Positions 56,323 through 64,000 of a DNA stretch of 64,000 bases are shown in pieces (positions within the stretch are counted from its first letter, which is position 1; every line of letters begins with the position of its first letter). The translations under genes were made by a program, and so were the position numbers. The notes below the pieces were generated by a model, which was given only the letters and a program-made list of their open reading frames with translations, was not told the origin of the DNA and did not search any database. Source of the DNA: Copromyces sp. CBS 386.78 (Eukaryota; Ascomycota; Sordariomycetes; Sordariales; Sordariaceae); NCBI GenBank assembly GCA_030685235.1, contig MU839136.1, forward strand, positions 1 through 64,000, given 5' to 3'.

Positions 56323-59129
56323 TCAGTCAGTCACTTCCAGTCCCGTCTCGCCTTCGTTCAGCAAGACCACCACGTACCGCCTCGACCCTTCCGGTAGCTC
56401 TTGCTCGGCCGTTTCGTCTGTCGTCTCCTCCGTGATGTGCATCGCATGATCATTCATCTTCGCGTCAACATGCGAAAACATCTCAGGTGAACCATCGTGA
56501 TTGATGACTACAATATGGTGTGGCCGGCGCCGGAGCAGTTCAGGCGGGGCTGCACCCTCTCTGAATACCACCGCATGCTTCTTGCCCTTTTGTCCCGCCG
56601 TCTCCTCGCCGCCGCTCTCGTTCGACTGTTCGGAGGAGTGGCCTACCGCATAGCGGTTTCCAGCAGCCAGGAGCGGATCCGTTTCCGGTAGGTGAGGAAC
56701 CATCTTCATAAGAAGCTGCTCGGGGTCCTTGAAACGTATCGGGTTCGGTAGGTCTGTCTCGAAAGCTACTTGAAAGCGGACATTGGATGATGCTGAGCCA
56801 TCTGACATGAAGCTTTCGCCCGGTGGCAGCGTAGACTGCGTGCTTGTGGCGAGGGAGAAGTTGTCAACACTGAAGTGTCTCCGACGAGCCTTAGTCGCCG
56901 AAGAGCTGCTCGATCCCGCTGTCATGTTGCTCTGCTCCGTTTTGGGAGGAGCATGAAGGATTCCGTTCTGAAGTTTACCAAGACCCCCATTCTGGCTTGT
57001 ATGAGCATCTTGGTAGGTGTAAGGTGACCTGTCAGACGGATCATCCTTGTCGTGCAACAACGGTGCCGCCTCCTCGTCGGACGAATCCGCTGACGATGTT
57101 CCAGCGCTCTCAAAATCCACATCGGTAAGCAACCCGCCCAAGAAAAACAACGCGGTTAGTCCAGCGCACCCACACAACCATGAGAGTGTTGTAGTCAGCC
57201 CTGTCCACCCGGTAACTCCCATGACGGTTGCAACAAGAAGCGGCCCGACAAAACTGCCCCAGGCATTGGCGAGACCGGGTAAACTCTCGGCCTTTGCTGC
57301 GCCAGTTGACAGGCCGCCCATTCCAACTACATCATCTCCTCCGGCGACTGCGTCGATAATCTCCTTCACGAGCGGCTCGCCGCAGAGACCCAAGGCTACG
57401 GAGATCCAGCCAAGGGTAGCCAGTAGAGCCGTCTGAACGGTCATCTTGTTCTGAGTCAACCGGCCCAAACAAGTAAAAGCCGGACCGGCCGCGATGAAGC
57501 CAAATGCTGTTAGGAGCCGAGAAGCCTGCGCGTACCGAGTCGTAAGGGGAGTCGTTAAAAGGCCGACCAAAGCTGCCGGAGCCGAAAGGGGGACGAAGAC
57601 GAAGCCAGCGGCAGCCATGGGCCAGTCGAATGTCCGCTGCACGAAAATCGGCAACACACTCTGTAGCGCCGAACCGATCAGACTGAGGGCGATGTATCCT
57701 CCCATGGGTACAATGAGGCGCAAAGCAGACGGGTGTAGACCTAGTGCTCCCTCTTGAGGAACAGTGACCTCGGAGGCCGCTAAACTGGGTCGTCTCGTCG
57801 ATTGGCGGGAGACATGACCAGGAGACACTTCGCTCGAGGAATACCCTCCGCGGGAGGAGAGAGTGCCATAGTTCTGAGAATCTTCCTGAGAAGCAAGAAG
57901 CCCCTCTGCCTCATGTCGATCGCCTCTTGTCCTAGGATACCTGCCCGGTGGCGTTACAACCGCCACCAGACCGCCAAAGACAAGCGTCAACGCAATAACC
58001 GCATAAGCCAGCGTGAACACGGCCGCCTGACCGCCAAAGAACCCATGCAGCAATCCCGCAGACACCGGGCCGATGGAGATGGCGAAACTCTGGATAAACG
58101 CCGGTGTCATCCACGTCAACACGTCGACAGCAGTAGTGGTTTCCTCGGCCTCATCCTCTTCGTCATCCTCGCTGCAAGCCAAGACCACACCGGACACCAA
58201 GCTGGCGCTAGCTCTCGCGATCGCCACACCTGCGACACCGTGTAGGGCGCGGGAGAGGACGAGGAAGAATAGGTTGGAGTGGAATTGTAGCAGGACAAAG
58301 GAGCCCGCTGCTAGACCGAGCCCGCCGAAAAGGAGGACCCAGGGGAGAGGGCCTTGGCGGGTTAGGTGGGGGACGAATGCTGAACAAGAAGCAAGATTAT
58401 TAGTAGGCCGGCCAGGGAATCGAGTTGCCGCATAGAGATTAGTGACTTACAAGATAATGCCGCGAATGCGCCACCATATGTTGAGATAAGGATTGATGTC
58501 CAAAACTGCACTGGAAAGTGAAAAAAAAAAAAAATCAAGATTAGTCAACTGAAAGGCGCAAGAACTTTTCAATCAAACATACCATGCTTATGGTGTACTC
58601 CCGCCCTGGTCTGCAGAATCGTCGGGATAAGAGGGATCAACAGTCCCGTCAGAAAGGCATCGGTGAACTGGGCAGCTTTGGCGACTGCTATGAGAAGCGA
58701 CATGGTGGCGTTGATGTCTGATTGAGTGAAGCCGCCGAAGGTGGTGGTGTTGTCATGAGAATACGGAGGTAGACGACGGTGGCTGTAATGGCCGCGATCG
58801 TCAATTTGTTGTGGATGATAGTAATTCACTTGGTTGTTGTCGTCGTGGTCGTGGGTATTGCTGCTGGGATCGTCACCGGTGTAGATAGCGAGCGGCGGTG
58901 TTGTGCTTGGTGTTATTTGTGGTCTACTGCCGGGCGTTGTCGTCGTCGTCGTCGTCGATTGTGACTGCCACTGCGATTGTGACCAGAGAAGGGCCTTGGA
59001 AAACAGGCTGGGCTCGTTTTCGGACGCTGTTGTTGTTTCTTTATGTTGTTTTGAAGTTGGCATGATGGCAGCGTCTGGTGGGTCAGAGTTTGCATCTGCA
59101 TGGGCGGGGCCTGTTGTTGGAGCATCCAT
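56323..59129 (-). CDS. Major facilitator superfamily transporter, large VMAT/drug:H+ antiporter-like protein
   Basis: Exons 58583-59129, 58451-58510 and 56323-58379 (introns 72 and 71 nt) give 887 aa, much longer than the usual 450-600 aa. Residues 1-145 are a disordered Thr/Gln/His-rich N-terminus. The first membrane segment is SLLIAVAKAAQFTDAFLTGLLIPLIP. STYGGAFAALSSFVPHL follows at the loop 2-3 position, then LVLSRALHGVAGVAIARASASLV. An acidic loop (EDDEEDEAEE) and a ~90-residue Ser/Arg-rich central loop are followed by the second half (LRLIVPMGGYIALSLIGSA, LGWISVALGLCGEPLV). After the last helix (LSWLCGCAGLTALFFLGGLL) comes a ~280-residue cytoplasmic tail. Substrate unknown; VMAT-like fungal MFS proteins often export toxic compounds or move polyamines. 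The long tails suggest regulation. Confidence 0.88.
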
Positions 59130-60385
59130 CCCGTCTGCCTTCGTCCCAGCTTTTTCCGGTCTTGATATTGGATATCTCGCCCTTGTTCTTATTTTTTTTT
59201 CTCTCTCTCTCTTTTGTTGGATTGCCCAGTTGTTTACAGGTCGGCTGCCCGTATTGGAGGTCGAGATAAGAGACGTCGCGCGTTTCGTGTAACCAGCTCG
59301 TGAACCTAAAGAGGGGTGTTATCCGTTCGAGACACCACAACCTAGTTCTAGTGCCCGAGACTCCAATTATCCCGGCGTCACACGACACGATCGAACGATT
59401 TCTTCGGTTTTCGTTTCTTCGATTCTCTCGGCCTGTTGTTGGCTCTTTCTAGGCCTCTCTCCGCAGCAGTAGCTTTCCGCGATGCATCATGTGGGCAAAA
59501 GAGGAAGATGAAGAAGAAAACAAAACGAGAAAAGGACGGGACAAGGGAAGATACATGCCTTTTTCAAATAAACTTGTCTTCTTGGCTGCTTGCCTCTTCT
59601 TTATCTTTGCACCACCACCCATTCACAATCACAAGCGAGATCCGAAGCCTTGGAGCAGCACACCATGTCTTGGTCTACTGCAATGTGAAAACCAAGCGCC
59701 AACCAACCACAGCCGTAGCGAGCGATTCCCCCCACTCCAATGGCACTCCGCCAGGTGCGGGATTCCTGCTTTTCGTGTTGCCCATTTGTTCTCAATTTGC
59801 TGATGGTGATGGTGCACTGCCGCCCATCCAGATCTTGCCGGCCATGTACAAAGATCAGATCTGCGTTCATCAGTTTGATGAGGAATCCGAAAGATTTCAA
59901 ACTCGACTTCCCAGCATCTTTCATAGTTAATTCAAGCCGAACCTGCCAGTGAAGTTTCCATTGCACAGCAACACATCTCGGCATTGAAAGATCTGGGCGC
60001 TTCCCGATAACCGGATGGTGGTATCAAAACAGCATCACCTGAAAGCTGCCCCTCATCATGATATTACTCGCCAAGGCCAAGGCAGAGACCAAGGCCCACC
60101 CCCTTCCCCCCCCCCTTATCCGCGCTAATCGTGCAGTCTCCCTTGCATGCGTTGCAAAGAGGCCGGTGCCATCCATGTCTGCACTGCTGTAGCGCGGACA
60201 GCGCGCATGAAGCGGGCGTCGGGGTCCTCGTCCGACGTCGAATGAGGTAAGAGATATGTGACTGGGTAAGGGTTTAGCATGATGCCAGGCTACAAAAAGG
60301 CAGAGAAAAAAAGATAAGAAAATAGCTGGTGATGAGAGAAAACGGGACGATGAAGGAAAAAGGCACAAAAAAGAAGGTTTTGTTT
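59130..60385. other. Intergenic region upstream of the MFS gene
   Basis: Holds the MFS gene promoter and leader; a CT/GA-rich stretch lies near 59190-59215 and a poly-C run near 60105-60115. Overlapping short frames at 59.4-59.98 kb have no domain. No supported gene besides the tRNA immediately to the right. Confidence 0.5.
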
Positions 60386-60457
60386 TAGCTGCAACTCGTT
60401 TCGATCGAGTGACCTCCGGGTTATGAGCCCGGCGCGCTTCCGCTGCGCCATGCAGCT
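60386..60457 (-). tRNA. Initiator tRNA-Met (CAT anticodon)
   Basis: The - strand sequence folds as a 72-nt cloverleaf: acceptor AGCTGCA/TGCAGCT, D arm with GCGC stem, anticodon stem CCGGG/CCCGG with loop CTCATAA, T stem ACTCG/CGAGT with loop ATCGAAA. The A at position 54 and A at 60, giving ATCGAAA instead of TTCGAAT, and the A1-T72 pair are hallmarks of the eukaryotic cytosolic initiator. No intron. It starts translation as Met-tRNAi in eIF2 ternary complex. A T-run follows the 3' end (the + strand shows AAAACA before it), as needed for RNA polymerase III termination. Confidence 0.96.
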
Positions 60458-60578
60458 GCTACTGATGGTTGAGAATTTCAAAGGAACTAGAACTTATACG
60501 GTCCACGTCAACCCTGTGGATACTAGATACGCTGGCACCTTCCGCAAACCGCCACCTTTCTTTCTCCGTTTTCAAACC

Positions 60579-61522
60579 TCACTTCCCCTTCCAATCCCCA
60601 AGAACCATCTCCGCGGCCCGTTCCGCCACCCCATAAACCGCCGTCTGCACATGCGCGCCCAACTGAGAGCGGCGATACAGGCGGCGATCTCGTACTCATT
60701 TGATAAGTAGTTGGGGTTTATCACGGGGTTTCCATGCAAAGGGGAAGAGCTATTGATGTGTACCGACCCTGTAGAAAGCGGGTGCTGGATGGCGACGAGG
60801 AGGGCGAAGAAGTGCGGTTTGGGCACCTGGGAGTATAGCGGGTCCGAAGGAGAAAGGTAGCCGCCGGCGAAGCCGTCGAAGAAGATTATTTCTACTTGGG
60901 GGACGGAGGGGGTGGTGAGGAGGGTTAGTTTGGTTTTGAGGCATGAACAGGTCCCTTTGTTCCTGAACCGGCCGGGCCACCCGTGTAGTTCTCGGCCTTG
61001 AGCATGGCGGTGTTCATGGACTTCCAGTTCCATCCGGGGTTTCCAACTGTTTCCCATTGGTCGTACTCGACTACCGCTGCTCGGTTCCAGCTGAGCAAGT
61101 TAATAGCCGACGAGCCACCAAGGACTTTGCCCCTGTTGACCACGGTGGTGCGATTATTGAGAGCCACCTGAGGTGCTGTTGGGAAGTTCCAGACTTCCAG
61201 TCATATTTGCCCCGAGGCTTCCTCCTTTGAGTCCTGGGACATTGATGAGGTCTTCTTCGGGCGCGGCTGGGCCAGCTTCGATGACGAGAATCTTGGCTTT
61301 GGGAAGTCCCTGGCTGAGACGCGTTGCTAAAGCATGTCCTGCGGTTCCTCCGCCGACGATGATCGGAGTGGGAATTGTCAGCAATATTCACTTTTGTTGA
61401 AGCTTGTTTTGGCTATTGTCACTTACATTGTAGTCGTATACTTTGCTGTCATTAGGTCTGGGTGCTCCCGAGGCCAAGGCGCCCACCAACCCAGCCCAAA
61501 GAAGGAGTGTGGGTAAACCCAT
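60579..61522 (-). pseudogene. Decayed secreted GMC oxidoreductase (choline/aryl-alcohol oxidase-like)
   Basis: A plausible original start at 61520-61522 encodes a signal peptide (MGLPTLLLWAGLVGALASG) followed by KVYDYN and a GTAAGT donor. The continuation IIVGGGTAGHALATRLSQ is the FAD-binding start, but the base before it reads CCG, so an AG acceptor is missing. After NMTGSLE the frame shifts to WNFPTAPQVALNNRT, then VVNRGKVLGGSSAIN and GNPGWNWKSMNTAM. Next the sequence jumps to VEIIFFDGFAGGYLSPS and HPLSTGSVHINSSSP, missing a central block of roughly 250 residues. It then goes from EYEIAACIAALSWA to QTAVYGVAERAAEMVLGDW, losing the catalytic His region (HPVGTCKMG-like). At least two internal deletions, one frameshift and one lost acceptor show a dead gene. 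It ends 120 bp from the initiator tRNA. Confidence 0.85.
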
Positions 61523-62105
61523 AGTTAAGTGATAGGGGCTACTTCAGACCTTGGTGAGAATGTCGAGTGAAGTGTTCGGGATTGAACCTATGAATTTAAA
61601 CTCCCTCGACACTCGCTTGAGAATCTATCTAGTCGTGGCCCACTTACTCTTATAATATCTACAAGGCTTGTCATAAACTACTTGCTCAACCACAGCTATC
61701 TTCGTCTTCCTAATCTCTTTCAATCACAGTCCGCAATCATCTGTCACGTCGGACTTAATGCAAGCGCTCAAGCTTTGGGTGCAAAGTACATAGACACGGG
61801 CTGCGTATACTTATATCTAGAGTCCCGAGTCCATCGCTCTGCTATTGGGTATGATGAGGTGCGCCGGGACTGTCTGTGCTTGGGAGCAAGGTTGACTCTT
61901 AGTAAGAGAAGGATGGAAGGAAAGCAGGCCAGCTGCTGATTAGTATACAAGAGTGATAATGTGAAAGCCTCGGAAACCCAACCACTACACCTTTTCGGCA
62001 CACTCACTAACCCTCAAACCTCTCGCCATCTCGCTTTCCACTCCTTCGCTAACGACTCAAAAACCCGCTCTCATGCTCAACAACCCCCCCGCGCTAAAAG
62101 CATCA
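61523..62105. other. Intergenic region between the GMC relic and the Gln/Ser-rich gene
   Basis: No supported gene. A short inverted repeat TGTCGAG/CTCGACA lies near 61561-61611. It holds upstream sequence of the former GMC gene. Confidence 0.45.
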
Positions 62106-62690
62106 TCACGACCTTGAGTAGTCGACGAACGAGAAGATGACCGTTTCTCTTCTTGCTTCAGAGACCCCAGGCCCAGTCACAATGCTTGACGCGGTATTTT
62201 CTGGTCGAGATGATGACGAAGACGACGACTTGGACCCTGGCAAGAATGTATAGGAGTGTAACGGCGATGCTTCCAGCGATGATTCGCTTCCCGCATAAGA
62301 CACTGTTGAACTTGAAGACAACAACAAATCCAAGTCTCGGCTTAGGCCATCCAGCTCTGGTAATGACTGGGGCGAATCTCTCCGAAGGCGAACACAAAGA
62401 TCAGTCCAAGGCTGTTCTCGAACGGGCTCCTTCAGCCAACTCTCGATCGGGGTTACTGCTGGCTTGCTATCTCTTTTTCTTTCGAAATGACTCTTTAGCT
62501 GTTGCTTCTGCTGATTGTCTTGGCTTTTTTGCAGTTGCTGTTCTTGGCTAGTTTTTGAATATGTGGTCTTCTGAACAGGCTCGCCTTGATGGCGGTTGTT
62601 CGCAGCTTTGCTTGGGAGGTTGTTGCCCTGTGTGGAGGGGCTTGCTTGTGATTGAGACATTTGGGGAGTGCGTGAGGGCCAAAGAGGCAT
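62106..62690 (-). CDS. Gln/Ser-rich hypothetical protein
   Basis: A 194-aa frame starting MPLWPSRTPQMSQSQ; the internal Met at position 11 (MSQSQASPST) is an alternative start. It is rich in Gln, Ser and Lys (QQKQQLK), has a serine run (SSSSSS) near residue 155 and ends VIFSFVDYSRS. No signal peptide, membrane segment or known domain; probably disordered. The length, the lack of a competing frame and the clear stop favour a real gene, but a part of a larger intron-containing gene is possible. Function unknown. Confidence 0.5.
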   Translation of the reverse strand: MPLWPSRTPQMSQSQASPSTQGNNLPSKAANNRHQGEPVQKTTYSKTSQEQQLQKSQDNQQKQQLKSHFERKRDSKPAVTPIESWLKEPVREQPWTDLCVRLRRDSPQSLPELDGLSRDLDLLLSSSSTVSYAGSESSLEASPLHSYTFLPGSKSSSSSSSRPENTASSIVTGPGVSEARRETVIFSFVDYSRS

Positions 62691-64000
62691 GAGTGAGGGA
62701 GTTTTGGCCTTTGTTAATGGTGTTAGTGAACAGACAGTTCATGTATGGTCTGTGTGAGTGGAAATGTGAGTGCTTACTTGGATTCTGTTTCTCAAATGTG
62801 ATATGGTTGTATCTTTAGGAGTGCTGGATAACTCAATGACTGACAAGAGAATGCACAGGCTAGGGAATCAATTGCTTCAATGATGTCCTGAGGAATACAT
62901 GGAACTTTTATGCCAACTTGACACATTGAAGTCTTCGTACCGAGTCTCCTTTTCCTAGGCAGTCATACCTGCTAGCTCAACAGCAACCACGACTCTGCGC
63001 AATCTTGTTATTAGCCTCGTAAGGTTGTAGGTAGCCAAGATCAACACGAAACCCAAGTCCATCCTCCCCCTCTCCCGAGGATACGGCACCACCTCTCACC
63101 CCGGGACCGAAGCCATGCCAGCTCATCAGTCCCAAAACTCCCAAGACTCCCAACCCCGCGTCATCGAGTCCACCTGAGACGTCTTAATTGCGATAGATGA
63201 CGGCAGCGCGCCTCTCTTGGGATAAGCCTCGACCACTCGAGCAGGTAGAATTGAAGTGATGGTTCGATCGATCCCCGCCCCCACGCACCGGAATTACGGG
63301 AAGACTTCTGGATCGGGGCCGACGAGCTCCATACGGACCACATGGGCAAAACGTGAGGAGAAGATGGGAGACGGCAGTGACAACTAAAGAAAAAAAAAAG
63401 GTAGTGACCGGTGACAACCTACCTAATGTAGAGTTGCATCACCTGAAACGAAGTTCCAGACTGCCGGTCTCCGACTGAACAGAATACGGTGATACACTAA
63501 CACGTGCAGGATCCCAATGATCTGAATGCGATTTCTTCGTATCAAGAGGTAGCCGTAGAGGTGCTCGGCAGAGATAAAGTGCAAGGTAGAGCTACCTTAC
63601 CTTAGCCATCAGGCTGAAGGAGCAAGTGAGTGAGTGGCGACTTCCATTTTCGGACTTTTTAGTTTCGAGTTTCATCGAGTCACCTGAAAAAAGGCGTTTC
63701 AGGTTGGGTGATCACCCGCACACCCACACACCCTCCCGCGTTTTCGGAATTTGCCATGCGGTGAAAGAGTGAGCACCTCGAGGGGTAAGGAGGGGAAGTG
63801 GAAGGAAGGAAGGCAGAAGGGGAAGGCAGAACCAGCCTGATTGGAAATCAAGAGGCTGGGTATGATCATGTCTGCCTGGCCGAGTAGAGAAGACATGATG
63901 GCTGAATCGACTACCGACATTCCTCCACCACCGGACACATTCACACATCACGAATGCCAGACAACCAAGGTAAAGGTGCTCATCGTCAAAACTAGTTCAA
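62691..64000. other. Right-end region without supported genes
   Basis: Upstream sequence of the hypothetical gene at 62106-62690 and further unannotated DNA. Frames at 63.16-63.42 and 63.70-63.95 kb (-) have no domain. GA-rich stretches near 63,790-63,830. A gene may start beyond the window edge. Confidence 0.4.

Noticed and set aside
61561..61611. tRNA-like sequence with acceptor-type arms TGTCGAG/CTCGACA and a GGTTCAATCC box on the - strand
   Set aside because: Only 51 nt long; the D and anticodon arms are missing and the T stem does not pair. Probably a chance inverted repeat.

Overview
The window reads as the nuclear genome of a filamentous ascomycete, most likely Neurospora or a close Sordariaceae relative. 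Genes have short introns (mostly 54-170 nt) with GTANGT-like donors, CTAAC/CTGAC branch points and YAG acceptors. Housekeeping proteins are of Pezizomycotina type. The first 12 kb carry the signature of repeat-induced point mutation (RIP): very AT-rich, CpA almost absent, TpA everywhere, and coding frames full of stops. Species is inferred from style and remembered families, not from a search.

Layout. Bases ~85-11,980 are a RIP-mutated retroelement island. A Ty3/gypsy element on the + strand ends in an LTR at 5733-5954. A second, different Ty3/gypsy element lies on the - strand. A 123-bp nested-palindrome insert sits at 10379-10501. From ~12 kb the sequence is normal euchromatin: a membrane-anchored PAN/apple-like protein (13998-15032), pyruvate dehydrogenase E1 beta (16061-17449, -), sterol 24-C-methyltransferase (19150-20373, -), the splicing factor SLT11/ECM2 (21199-22356), the LYR protein MZM1 (22624-23109, -), the ribosome-associated J-protein zuotin (23481-24892), and alpha-aminoadipate reductase LYS2 (28262-31864).

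Next come an S28 serine carboxypeptidase interrupted by one extra G (32953-35175), a copia-type gag remnant (35201-35615, -), a 226-bp inverted-repeat element (36472-36697), a Gly/Asn/Pro-repeat secreted-type protein (37361-38710, -), an Rck2/Srk1-type kinase (40238-42614, -), a 4.5-kb gene-free stretch, an NFX1-type superfamily 1 helicase (47141-50998), a RIP-scarred protein relic (about 52150-52729, -), the SAGA subunit SPT8 (53494-55599, -), a large MFS transporter (56323-59129, -), an initiator tRNA-Met (60386-60457, -), a decayed secreted GMC oxidoreductase (60579-61522, -), and a Gln/Ser-rich hypothetical protein (62106-62690, -).

The genes do not form a metabolic cluster; they are independently transcribed, partly as divergent pairs (erg6/slt11, MZM1/zuotin). 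I did not find a clearly new multigene system. The most notable signals are decay events: the single-base frameshift in the peptidase, a GMC gene missing its catalytic blocks, a duplicated splice acceptor in the helicase, and LTR segments that look far less RIPed than the elements around them.
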